DNA from: Pseudoduganella armeniaca
GTDB lineage: Bacteria; Pseudomonadota; Gammaproteobacteria; Burkholderiales; Burkholderiaceae_D
Length of the DNA stretch: 64,000 nt
Reading direction: 5' to 3'
Assembly: GCF_003028855.1 (NCBI RefSeq)
Contig: NZ_CP028324.1
Span: 5,828,001 to 5,892,000 of the forward strand
A program made the position numbers and the translations under genes. Shown here piece after piece: positions 49,923 to 58,313 of the stretch. The notes under the pieces were generated by a model, which worked only from the letters and a program-made list of their open reading frames with translations, had not been told where the DNA came from and did not search any database. Numbering within the stretch: position 1 is the stretch's first letter; every line of letters begins with the position of its first letter.

Positions 49923-51104
49923 ATGATGAAAAAATACGTGGTCCTGAGAAGCAGTGCGCCCGCCGATGCGCGCGTACGCCCTGGCCTGGCCGGCACCCGG
50001 CTGTTCGAGACGCTGCGCCATGCCGCCACCCAGCCGGAAATCACCGTCGAGCGCCTGAACGATCGCGAGCTGGCGCAAGCGCGCGCCGAGCCCGAAGTAC
50101 GCCTGGTCGCACCGGCGATGCCGACCCGCCTGATCGAACCGCTGAAGAGCGCCGCGCCGGCCGCCGCCGACAGCTGGGGTATCGCGGCAGTGGGCGCGGA
50201 CAAGAGCCGCTTCACGGGCGCCGGCGTCACGGTCTGCGTGCTCGACACCGGCATCGATGCGGACCACCCAGCCTTCGCCGGCGTCAACCTCGTCACGAAC
50301 GACTTCAGCGGCGACGGCATCGCCGACGTGGTCGGCCACGGCACGCACTGCGCCGGCACCATCTTCGGGCGCGACGTGGGCAAGCGCATCGGCATCGCGC
50401 GCGGCGTCGAAAAGGCCTTGATCGGCAAGGTGCTGGGCAACGACGGTTCCGGCAGTTCCGAGATGCTCTTCAACGGCATGACGTGGGCGCTGCAGCAGAA
50501 CGCCAACATCATCTCGATGTCGCTGGGCTTCGACTTCCCCGGCATGGTGGAACAACTGACCCAGGGCGGCATGCCGGTGGCGCTGGCCACCTCGCAGGCG
50601 CTGGAAGCGTATCGCGGCAACCTGCGCATGTTCGACGCCATCATGGCGATGCTGGACGCGCAAGGCGGCCTGGGCATCGAACCGCTGGTGGTGGCCGCCG
50701 CCGGCAACGAAAGCCGGCGCGACGACAACAAGGACTTCCGCATCGCCGTCTCGCTGCCGGCCGCCGCCAACGACGTCGTCAGCGTGGCCGCCATCGGCAA
50801 GCGCAAAGACAAGCTGTTCGTGGCCGACTTTTCCAACTACATGGCGCGCATCAGCGCCCCCGGCGTGGACATTACGTCGGCCTTCCCCGGCGGTGGCTTT
50901 CAAACGTGGAGCGGCACCAGCATGGCCTGCCCGCACGTGGCCGGCGTGGCCGCGCTGTGGTGGGAAGCGCTGCAGAAGCAGGGTATCCAGGCCGATGCCC
51001 GCACGGTTGCCGCCAAGCTGTCGGCCACGGCACGGCGCGACGTGTTCCCGGCCGATATCGACGGTACCGATATCGGCGATGGCTTCCTGACGGCGCCGGA
51101 GTGA
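49923..51104 (+). CDS. Subtilisin-like serine peptidase (S8), apparently without signal peptide
   Basis: 393 residues. The catalytic triad is D108 (CVLDTGIDADHP), H139 (GHGTHCAGT) and S333 (SGTSMACPHVAG), with oxyanion N262 (AAAGNES). The N-terminal 85 residues (KKYVVLRSS, then EPEVRLVAPAMPTRLIEP) resemble a short I9-type inhibitor prodomain, but no hydrophobic export signal precedes it. It may stay in the cytoplasm, leave by another route, or the start may be misplaced; AGGGAGA supports the ATG at 49923 (a second ATG follows directly). An insertion between H and S (EQLTQGGMPVALATSQALEA) lengthens the substrate side. Confidence 0.9.
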   Translation: MMKKYVVLRSSAPADARVRPGLAGTRLFETLRHAATQPEITVERLNDRELAQARAEPEVRLVAPAMPTRLIEPLKSAAPAAADSWGIAAVGADKSRFTGAGVTVCVLDTGIDADHPAFAGVNLVTNDFSGDGIADVVGHGTHCAGTIFGRDVGKRIGIARGVEKALIGKVLGNDGSGSSEMLFNGMTWALQQNANIISMSLGFDFPGMVEQLTQGGMPVALATSQALEAYRGNLRMFDAIMAMLDAQGGLGIEPLVVAAAGNESRRDDNKDFRIAVSLPAAANDVVSVAAIGKRKDKLFVADFSNYMARISAPGVDITSAFPGGGFQTWSGTSMACPHVAGVAALWWEALQKQGIQADARTVAAKLSATARRDVFPADIDGTDIGDGFLTAPE

Positions 51105-51192
51105 CCGCCGGTCCCTGTAGCGTGCAGCGCCCTGGTAGTCGTGCGGCCTGCCGGAGCGCGCCACGCTAAGATAGTCGCCATCATCCACTGCG

Positions 51193-52341
51193 ATGGCGAT
51201 GATGGCCGATTCCGATACCCCAACCGACGTCCAGCCGGCATCCGTCGATGCCGCCACCGAAGCGACTCCACTGCGCGTGCTGCTCGTCGATCCGTTCGAA
51301 TTCGATGCGCAGCTGATCGGCAGCCGGCTGCTGCGCGGCGGCGTACCATGCCACTTGCGGCGCGTCGAAACAGCGCCGGAATTCCAGGCGGCGCTGAACG
51401 AGCCCGTCGACCTGGTGCTCAGCGAGACCGAGCTGCCGCAATTCTCCGCCGCGCTGGCACTGCAATCGCTGCAGCGCAGCGCTCCGGACATCCCGCTCGT
51501 CATCGTCACCGAATCGTCCGAGGAAGGCGAGGCGGTCGAGCTGCTGCGGCGCGGTGCGCTCGACTACGTCTTGAAGGACCGGCTGGGCCGGCTGTGCCAG
51601 TCGGTGCGGCTGGCCGTCGAGCGCGCGCGCATGTTGCGCCGGCTCGACGTCAAGCGGCGCGAAATGGAACACCTGTCGCTACGGCTGGTGCAAGCTGAAG
51701 AACTGGAACGGCGCCGCCTGGCACGCGAACTGCACGACGAACTGGGCCAGCGGTTGACCGCGCTGAACCTGCAGGTGCACCGACTGCAGCCCCACGCCGA
51801 CGCCGCCCTGCATGCGGTCTGGTGCGACGCGCGCCAGGGCGTCGCGGACATGGTCGCGCAAGTGCGCACGATGTCCGTCAACCTGCGCCCGCCCGAACTC
51901 GATCACCTCGGCTTGCAAGCTGCAATCGGCCACCTGCTGCAGCGCCGCTTCGAAGGCGTGTGGGCACATCGCGTGTTCGAGTACGTGGGCCTGCCGCAGC
52001 GTTTGTCGCCGCTGCTGGAGATCACGTGCTATCGCATCGTCCAGGAGAGCCTGACCAATATCGCCCGTCATGCGCGCGCCAGCAACGTCGTCGTCGAGAT
52101 GATCGGCGGCGCCGATGAACTCGACATCATCGTGCGCGACAACGGCGCCGGCTTCGAGCCGACGCAATGGCACCAACGCATGGCACGCGATCCGCGCGGT
52201 GGCATCGTTGGCATGCGCGAACGCGCCCACCTGCTGGGTGGGACCCTGACGATCGACAGTCGGCCCGGCCGCGGTACCCGGGTCGCTGCCACCTTGCCAC
52301 TGACCTTGGAGGAACAGGATGAATATCGTTCTGGTGGATGA
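51193..52341 (+). CDS. NarL-system histidine kinase with N-terminal pseudo-receiver
   Basis: 382 residues. The N-terminal receiver-like domain (about 27-145) keeps the fold (LRVLLVDPFEFD, DLVLSETELPQ, LVIVTESSEEGE, DYVLKDR) but the phospho-acceptor Asp is Glu (E78) and the acidic pair is VDP, so it is not expected to be phosphorylated. HisKA_3 follows with H181 in RELHDELGQRLTAL, then the NarX-type ATPase with VRDNGAGFEP and GGIVGMRERAHLLGG. There is no TM or classical sensor. Its stop overlaps the response-regulator start by 23 bp, a coupled pair. No clear SD; TAAGAT about 20 bp upstream may be a -10. Confidence 0.9.
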   Translation: MAMMADSDTPTDVQPASVDAATEATPLRVLLVDPFEFDAQLIGSRLLRGGVPCHLRRVETAPEFQAALNEPVDLVLSETELPQFSAALALQSLQRSAPDIPLVIVTESSEEGEAVELLRRGALDYVLKDRLGRLCQSVRLAVERARMLRRLDVKRREMEHLSLRLVQAEELERRRLARELHDELGQRLTALNLQVHRLQPHADAALHAVWCDARQGVADMVAQVRTMSVNLRPPELDHLGLQAAIGHLLQRRFEGVWAHRVFEYVGLPQRLSPLLEITCYRIVQESLTNIARHARASNVVVEMIGGADELDIIVRDNGAGFEPTQWHQRMARDPRGGIVGMRERAHLLGGTLTIDSRPGRGTRVAATLPLTLEEQDEYRSGG

Positions 52342-52957
52342 CCACGCGCTCGTGCGGGCCGGCATCCGCACATTGATCGACCAGATCGACAGTTTTCGCG
52401 TCGTCGGCGAAGCCTCCGGCAATGCCGAGGCGCTGGCACTGGTCGAGCAGTTGCAACCCGACGTGGTCGTGACCGACCTGACCATGGGCCAGGACAGCGG
52501 CCTGGACCTGTTGCGCGACGTGCATCACGACCACCCCGACCTGCCTGTCGTGATCCTCAGCATGCATGCGTCTGAGGAAATGGTGGCCGAGGGCCTGCGC
52601 CTGGGTGCCGCGGCCTACCTGTTGAAGGAGGCCGCGCCCAGCGAGCTGGAGATCGCGCTGCAGGCCATCAAGCGCAAGGAAACCTACCTCAGCCCTGCTG
52701 TTTCCACCAAGGTCATCCAGCAGTTCGTGCGCCCCACCGTGGCCGAAAAAGCCACCGGCACCTTAACGGCAAGGCAATTGCAGATCCTGACGATGATCGC
52801 CAATCGCAAGTCGACTAAGGAAATTGCCTACGAGCTCGACCTGAGCGAAAAAACCATCGCCGCGCACCGTGCCCAGATCATGGAACGTACGGGCGTACGG
52901 GACCTTGTCGGCCTGGTGTTTTATGCGGTCAAGCATGGGCTGGTAAAGCAGGGTTGA
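52319..52957 (+). CDS. NarL/FixJ-family response regulator
   Basis: 212 residues: receiver (1-120, IVLVDDHALVR, phospho-acceptor D53 in VVVTDLTMG, K in AAYLLKEAAPSE) and a LuxR-type HTH, about 145-210 (LTARQLQILTMIANRKSTKE, LSEKTIAAHRAQIMERTGVR). GGAGG eight bases before the ATG lies inside the kinase gene. It is the cognate partner of the kinase encoded immediately upstream. Its position directly before the chemosensory operon is suggestive of control, but there are 174 bp and a separate promoter region between them. Confidence 0.94.
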   Translation: MNIVLVDDHALVRAGIRTLIDQIDSFRVVGEASGNAEALALVEQLQPDVVVTDLTMGQDSGLDLLRDVHHDHPDLPVVILSMHASEEMVAEGLRLGAAAYLLKEAAPSELEIALQAIKRKETYLSPAVSTKVIQQFVRPTVAEKATGTLTARQLQILTMIANRKSTKEIAYELDLSEKTIAAHRAQIMERTGVRDLVGLVFYAVKHGLVKQG

Positions 52958-53131
52958 GCTTGTCAGCCTGATCAGCAACGCGGCGAGAAGCCGCAGAATT
53001 GTCCTACCGGGCCTAAGCATATTCCCTGTTGTGCCTAGGAATTTGCCCGATATGTCGTTTACCGAGGGCTCCTTACACTGTCGATTCGTTTCCATGTGGA
53101 AATCGATCTTTCAACTGATAAGGAGGCCTTC

Positions 53132-55048
53132 ATGGCGCTCGTCAAGAAACTGCACACCCCTTCCCGCGACAGCGCCATCGAGGCTACGTCCAACAATTCC
53201 TCCGCCCGCGTTGCCGAAGTGCAGCGCAAGCGTGCCCGCACGCTGGCCAAGCAACAACAGGCCGCCGAGCGTATCGCCGCCGCCGCCGCGCAGCTGGCCG
53301 CCGGCATCAACGAAGCCTCCTCCGCTGCCGAAGAGCTGAAGAGCGCCTCCGACCAGATCGCCGCTGGCGCGCAGCAGGCCTCGTCCGCCTCGCAGGAATC
53401 GCTGGCCGCGTTCCAGCAGGTCGAGGTGGCCATCGGCCGCCAGCTGCAGAACGCCGATTCCAGCCAGGCCCGCATGGAAGCGGCACAGACGCTGGTCGCC
53501 CGCACCGGCGCCGAGATCGCCGCGCTGGTCACCAACGTGGCCGTCGCCGCCGAGCGCCAGGCCGCTTCGGTGACGATGGTCGCCGAGCTGGAAAAACAGG
53601 CCGCCAACATCGGCGACATCGTCAAGGCCGTGGCCCGCATCGCCGACCAGACCAACCTGCTGGCCCTGAACGCGGCCATCGAGGCTGCCCGCGCCGGCAA
53701 GCATGGCAAGGGCTTCGCCGTCGTCGCCGACGAGGTGCGCACGCTGGCGGAAACGTCGGAGAAAAGCGCCAAGCAGATCCAGGATCTGGTGGGCCAGATC
53801 CAGCAGGAAGTGAAAACGGTCGCCGAAGGCATCGGTGCGTCCGCGCAGACCGTGCTGGGCGAAGTGGAAAATGGCAAGGCCATCACGCTGCAGCTGGAGC
53901 AGATCCGCAAGGATGCCGCCGTGATCGTGGCCGGCGTGCGTGAGATCGCCGTCGGCGCGCAGCAGTCGTCGACCGCCGCGCAGCAGGCCTTCAAGGGTTC
54001 GCAGGAAATCGCCGCCGCGGCCGAAGAACAGTCCGCCGCCGCCGAGGAATCGGCCAAGACGGTGGCCGAGCAGAGCCAGGCGCTGGCGGAGTGCGAGCAA
54101 ACGTCGCAGGCGCTGTCGGAGTTGGCCGAAGACCTGAAGAACTCGACCGACGTGGCGAAAAGCGCCGAGGAAGTGGCGTCGGCCGCCGAGCAGCTGTCGT
54201 CGGCCGTGCAGGAAATCACCCGTTCGGGTTCCCAGATCATGGCCGCCATCGAGCAGATCCGCAAAGGCTCCCAAGTGCAGTCGGTCGCCACCGAGGAATC
54301 GGCAGCGGCCGTCAACCAGATCGAGAAAGGCCTGCAGATCGCGCAAGGCCGCGCCACCGACGGCAGCGAGAAGGTCGGTGCGATCCGCCAGCTGCTTGGC
54401 ACGAACAAGGACGCCGTCGACGCGCTGGTGCACGGCATCACGCAGTCGGCCGAGGCCTCGCGCGCCAGCCTGAAGCAGATCAAGGACCTGGAGCTGGTGT
54501 CGCGCCGCATCGACAAGATCGTCGACGCCATCACGACCGTGTCGATCCAGACCAATATGCTGGCCGTGAACGGCTCGATCGAAGCGGCGCGCGCCGGTGA
54601 ATTCGGCAAGGGCTTCGTTGTCGTCGCCACGGATATCCGCAACCTGGCGCACGACTCGGCCGAGAACGCCGATCGCATCAAGGACCTCGTCAAGGCCGTG
54701 CAGGACCAGATCGGCGTGGTCGGCCGCGACATGGCCGAGATCATCAGCACCGCACTGGGCGAAACGGAGAAAGCCAAGGCCGTGACGAGCAACCTGGTGA
54801 GCATCGAGGCGGACATGTCCAGCGTCGAAACCGGCACCAGCGAAATCCTGGCCGCCGCCGGCGACATTTCGGCCGCCATCGTGCAGGTCAAGGCCGCCAT
54901 CGACCAGATCTCGAGCGCCGCCCAGGAAGCCGACAAGGCCGCCACGGAAGCCGCTGCCGCCGCCCGCCAGCAGTCGCAGGGCGCCGAGGAACTGTCGACC
55001 GCTGTCGAGGAAGTGGCCTCCCTGGCCGACGAACTGCAGAGCGCCTGA
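53132..55048 (+). CDS. Soluble chemoreceptor with two methyl-accepting signalling domains
   Basis: 638 residues with no TM segment or ligand-binding domain; nearly all is heptad-rich Ala/Glu/Gln helix. Two separate hairpin tips are present: tip 1 at about 170-210 (IADQTNLLALNAAIEAARAG, then GKGFAVVADEVRTLAE) and tip 2 at about 470-510 (VSIQTNMLAVNGSIEAARAG, then GKGFVVVATDIRNLA). Each has the receptor core E-A-A-R-A-G that binds CheA/CheW. The tandem hairpins would point in opposite directions from a common middle, as described for double-sided cytoplasmic receptors. AAGGAGG precedes ATG 53132; a 12-codon longer frame lacks this. It is the first gene of the operon. Confidence 0.9.
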   Translation: MALVKKLHTPSRDSAIEATSNNSSARVAEVQRKRARTLAKQQQAAERIAAAAAQLAAGINEASSAAEELKSASDQIAAGAQQASSASQESLAAFQQVEVAIGRQLQNADSSQARMEAAQTLVARTGAEIAALVTNVAVAAERQAASVTMVAELEKQAANIGDIVKAVARIADQTNLLALNAAIEAARAGKHGKGFAVVADEVRTLAETSEKSAKQIQDLVGQIQQEVKTVAEGIGASAQTVLGEVENGKAITLQLEQIRKDAAVIVAGVREIAVGAQQSSTAAQQAFKGSQEIAAAAEEQSAAAEESAKTVAEQSQALAECEQTSQALSELAEDLKNSTDVAKSAEEVASAAEQLSSAVQEITRSGSQIMAAIEQIRKGSQVQSVATEESAAAVNQIEKGLQIAQGRATDGSEKVGAIRQLLGTNKDAVDALVHGITQSAEASRASLKQIKDLELVSRRIDKIVDAITTVSIQTNMLAVNGSIEAARAGEFGKGFVVVATDIRNLAHDSAENADRIKDLVKAVQDQIGVVGRDMAEIISTALGETEKAKAVTSNLVSIEADMSSVETGTSEILAAAGDISAAIVQVKAAIDQISSAAQEADKAATEAAAAARQQSQGAEELSTAVEEVASLADELQSA

Positions 55049-55072
55049 GCGGCGCCACGCTAAGGAAACCCT

Positions 55073-56608
55073 ATGAATACGATGCAAGCAGCCGCGCCGG
55101 AGGGCGCGGCCGCCGAGACGGAAGTACGCCAGTTCGTCACCTTCATGGTGGGCGACGAGGTATTCGCCGTCGACATGACGCCGGTGCAGGAAATCATCCG
55201 TGTGCCAGAAGTAGTCAAGGTGCCGCTGGCCCCGGCCACGCTGGACGGCCTGGCCAACCTGCGCGGCAAGGTCCTGCCGATCATCAGCCTGCGCCGCGTG
55301 TTCGGCTACGGCGAACGTGGCTGGGATGACGCCACCCGAGCCGTCGTCATCGACCTAGGCCAGCCGCTGGGCTTCGTGGTCGACAAGGTCGCCAGCGTGG
55401 TCGGCGTGGACGTGCGCCAGATCGAGGACGCGGCCGGCATCAGCGCCTCCGTGCGCAGCGACCTCGTGTCCGGCCTGTTGAAGAACGTGGGCGGCCACGC
55501 GATGGTGATGGTGCTGGACTTCGCCCGGCTGATCGCCGGCGAGTTCGCCCGTGCCGTCAACGGTAACGGCGGTACGTCTCTGCAGACAGGCGGCGCCGAG
55601 CTGGCCGAGGCGGAAGAGGACGAGCACAGCGACGAGCTGCAGCTGGTCAGCTTCGACGTAGCGGGCCAGGAATACGCCGTGCCGATCGAGGACGTACAGG
55701 AAATCGTGCAGACGCCTGAACAGATCGTGCAGGTACCGCATGCGTTGCCGCACGTGCTGGGCATCATGCTGCTGCGCAGCCGCCTGTTGCCGCTGGTCGC
55801 GCTGCGCCGCATGTTCGCGTTGCCCGACCGGCCGGCCGACGAGCAAAGCCGCATCGTCGTCGTCTCGTGCGGTGGCAGCGCGGTCGGTCTCGTCACCGAC
55901 AGCGTCAACGAAGTGCTGCGCGTGGCGCGCAGCGCGGTGGACGCGGTGCCGCCGCTGCTGGCGCGCGAACCGGGCATGGCCGACGTCACGCAGATTTGCC
56001 GCCTGGACGGTGGCAACCGGCTGGTGTCGATTGTCAGCGCCGGTGAAATGTTCCGTCAACCCTCGATCAAGGATGCCTTGCAGGCAGCAGCACAGATGAA
56101 CGACAGCAGCAGCAACGAAGGCCTCGATGCGACCGAGGTCGATGCCGACGACGAAGAGCAACTGGTGGTGTTCCGCCTGGGCCGCGAGGAATTCGGCGTG
56201 CCGATCGGCAGCGTGCAGGAAATCGTGCGCGTACCGGAAGCGCTGACGCACGTGCCGCGCGCTCCCGATTTCGTCGAGGGTGTGATCAACCTGCGCGGCT
56301 CCGTGCTGCCCGTGATCGACCTGCGCCGCCGTCTCGGCCTGGAATCGGCCGAGCGCTGCGACCGCCAGCGCATCATGGTGTTCCTGATCGACGGCGTGTG
56401 CACCGGCTTCATCGTCGACTCCGTCGCCGAGGTGCTGAAAGTCGAGCGGCGCGCGATCGAGCCGGCGCCACGGCTGTCGGACGAGCAGTCGCTGCTGCTG
56501 GCACGCATGGCCAACCTGGAAAAGCAGAAGCGCATGGTGCAGCTCCTGGAACCGCAGCACCTGGTTGCCCGCGGCGAGCTGGCGGCACTGACGGCGCTGG
56601 GGCAGTAA
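55073..56608 (+). CDS. cheW: Triple-domain CheW coupling protein
   Basis: 511 residues made of three CheW domains: about 18-165 (VRQFVTFMVGDEVFAVDMTP, LDGLANLRGKVLPIISLRRV), 188-335 (LQLVSFDVAGQEYAVPIEDV, MLLRSRLLPLVALRRM) and 362-500 (QLVVFRLGREEFGVPIGSVQ, VEGVINLRGSVLPVIDLRRR). The first and third keep the NLRGxVLPxIxLR core; the second has MLLRSRLLP. Domains are joined by acidic linkers. Such proteins couple receptors to CheA and can build larger array lattices than single CheW. It starts 24 bp behind the receptor gene. Confidence 0.94.
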   Translation: MNTMQAAAPEGAAAETEVRQFVTFMVGDEVFAVDMTPVQEIIRVPEVVKVPLAPATLDGLANLRGKVLPIISLRRVFGYGERGWDDATRAVVIDLGQPLGFVVDKVASVVGVDVRQIEDAAGISASVRSDLVSGLLKNVGGHAMVMVLDFARLIAGEFARAVNGNGGTSLQTGGAELAEAEEDEHSDELQLVSFDVAGQEYAVPIEDVQEIVQTPEQIVQVPHALPHVLGIMLLRSRLLPLVALRRMFALPDRPADEQSRIVVVSCGGSAVGLVTDSVNEVLRVARSAVDAVPPLLAREPGMADVTQICRLDGGNRLVSIVSAGEMFRQPSIKDALQAAAQMNDSSSNEGLDATEVDADDEEQLVVFRLGREEFGVPIGSVQEIVRVPEALTHVPRAPDFVEGVINLRGSVLPVIDLRRRLGLESAERCDRQRIMVFLIDGVCTGFIVDSVAEVLKVERRAIEPAPRLSDEQSLLLARMANLEKQKRMVQLLEPQHLVARGELAALTALGQ

Positions 56609-56617
56609 GGAGCGGCC

Positions 56618-57682
56618 ATGAAACTCCTGATCGTCGACGACTCGGCGCTGATGCGGCGCCAGCTGGCCGCTCTGTTCGAGCAGGCCGGCGGTTTCGAGGT
56701 GCGCCTGGCGCGCAACGGCCGCGAGGCCGTGGCGGAAAACCAGGCGTTCGAGCCGGACGTCGTCACGCTCGACATCAACATGCCGGAAATGGATGGCCTG
56801 ACCGCCCTGTCGCAAATGATGGTCGAGCGCCCCGTACCGGTCGTGATGCTGTCGTCGCTGACGGAAAAAGGCGCGCTGGCCACCTTCGAGGCACTGCACC
56901 TGGGCGCGGTCGACTACGTCGCCAAGCCCGGCGGGACGATCTCGACGTCGCTGGACGAGATCGGCCGCCAGCTGGTCGCCAAGGTGCGTGGCGCCGCGCG
57001 CGCACGGCCGCGTGCTGCGGTGGCGCCTGTCGCCAAGGCACCTCCGGCACCGATACGCGAGGCACGTCCGGCGCAGGCACCCGTGGCACGCCCGGCGGCG
57101 CCGGCCGGCGACGGTGTGGTGCTGGTCGGCGTCTCGACTGGCGGTCCGCGCACGCTGGAAAGCATCCTGCCGCAACTGCCGGCCACGTTCCCGTGGCCGG
57201 TGGTGGTCGCGCAGCACATGCCGGCGTCGTTCACGCTGCCGTTCGCCAACCGGATGGACGGCTTGTGCCAGTTGAAGGTGGTGGAGGCTAACCGCCCGCT
57301 GCCGCTCGAAGCGGGCACGATCTATATCTGCAAGGGCGGCGCGGACGGCCAGATCGTCAGCCGCATGGGTCGCCCCGTGCTGCAGCCGCGGCCGGAGCAC
57401 CGTGAGCACTTGTGGCACCCGTCGGTGGAGCTGCTGGGCCGCTCGGCGCTGGAGCATTACGCCCCGGCGGCCGTGGTGGCCGTGATGCTGACGGGGATGG
57501 GCCACGACGGCGCCGACGCGTTCGCCGAGATCGCCCGGCGCGGCGGCCGCACGGTGGCCGAAAGCGAGGAATCGGCGGTGGTATTCGGCATGCCCGCCGA
57601 ACTGATACGACGTGGCGGCGCGCAGCAGGTTCTGCCTGCGCAGCAGATCGCCGCGCAATTGCTGGCCTGGGCCGGCTGCTGA
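56618..57682 (+). CDS. cheB: Chemotaxis protein-glutamate methylesterase/glutaminase CheB
   Basis: 354 residues: receiver (1-120, KLLIVDDSALMRR, D52 in VVTLDINMP), a 40-residue Ala/Pro/Arg linker, and the methylesterase with catalytic S173 (GVSTGGP), H200 (VAQHMP) and D297 (TGMGHDG). All catalytic residues are present, so it should demethylate or deamidate the operon's receptors upon phosphorylation by CheA. Confidence 0.96.
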   Translation: MKLLIVDDSALMRRQLAALFEQAGGFEVRLARNGREAVAENQAFEPDVVTLDINMPEMDGLTALSQMMVERPVPVVMLSSLTEKGALATFEALHLGAVDYVAKPGGTISTSLDEIGRQLVAKVRGAARARPRAAVAPVAKAPPAPIREARPAQAPVARPAAPAGDGVVLVGVSTGGPRTLESILPQLPATFPWPVVVAQHMPASFTLPFANRMDGLCQLKVVEANRPLPLEAGTIYICKGGADGQIVSRMGRPVLQPRPEHREHLWHPSVELLGRSALEHYAPAAVVAVMLTGMGHDGADAFAEIARRGGRTVAESEESAVVFGMPAELIRRGGAQQVLPAQQIAAQLLAWAGC

Positions 57683-57698
57683 ATTTTTGGAGTTCGCA

Positions 57699-58307
57699 AT
57701 GCCTTTGACCAAACCCCGCATGGCCGCACCAGCGCCGCAGGCGGACGACTACCCCGTGCTGCTGGCAGCACTGGACGATAACGCTCCGGTAACGCGCTCG
57801 CAGGCCGCGCTGGCCCTGTCCGATCATCCCGCCGCCGCGGGCGCGCTGCTGGCACGCCTGCCGCGCGAGGACAATGCCGTCGTGCGCAGTGCCATCGTGA
57901 CGGCGCTAACCTGCATCGGCAACGCCGACGCGGTCAGCGGCCTGGCGCGCTGCCTGGGCGGCGAGGACGTCTGGCTGCGCAATGCCGCCATCGAAGCGCT
58001 GCGCAGCCTGCCGGAACACGTGGCGCCGCTGATGGGCCACCTGCTGACGGACCCCGACCGCGACGTGCGCATCCTGGCGCTCGGCGTACTGGACGATCTG
58101 CGCCATCCCGACGCGGAGCGCTGGCTGCTGCACGTGCTCGAATGCGACGACGACGTCAGCGTATGCGGCGCCGCGCTGGACATCCTGGCCCAACTGGCCA
58201 CGCCGGCCGTGCGCGGCGCGGTGCAGGCGCTGCTGCAGCGCTTCGCGGCCGAACCTTATGTGCAATTCGCAGGCGCGCTGGTGCTGCGCCGTATCGATGG
58301 AAGCTGA
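57699..58307 (+). CDS. HEAT-repeat protein of the chemosensory operon
   Basis: 202 residues; start 57699 (MPLTKPRMAAPAP) has GGAG ten bases upstream. It contains about five HEAT-type helix pairs (VTRSQAALALSDHPAAAGAL, VVRSAIVTALTCIGNADAVS, VWLRNAAIEALRSLPEHVAP, DVRILALGVLDDLRHPDAER). It has no catalytic motif. HEAT proteins occur in a few non-flagellar chemosensory clusters, where they bind the receptor or CheW. Its place between cheB and cheR suggests a scaffold role in the adaptation step, as an inference. Confidence 0.85.
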   Translation: MPLTKPRMAAPAPQADDYPVLLAALDDNAPVTRSQAALALSDHPAAAGALLARLPREDNAVVRSAIVTALTCIGNADAVSGLARCLGGEDVWLRNAAIEALRSLPEHVAPLMGHLLTDPDRDVRILALGVLDDLRHPDAERWLLHVLECDDDVSVCGAALDILAQLATPAVRGAVQALLQRFAAEPYVQFAGALVLRRIDGS

Positions 58308-58313
58308 CGCCAG

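Noticed and set aside
52979..52994. Terminator after the NarL-type regulator
   Set aside because: GCGGC-GAGAA-GCCGC can form a short hairpin, but it is not followed by a T-run.
53040..53068. Sigma-28 (FliA) promoter before the chemosensory operon
   Set aside because: GCCCGATA resembles the -10 GCCGATAA but no TAAA-type -35 is present at the right spacing.
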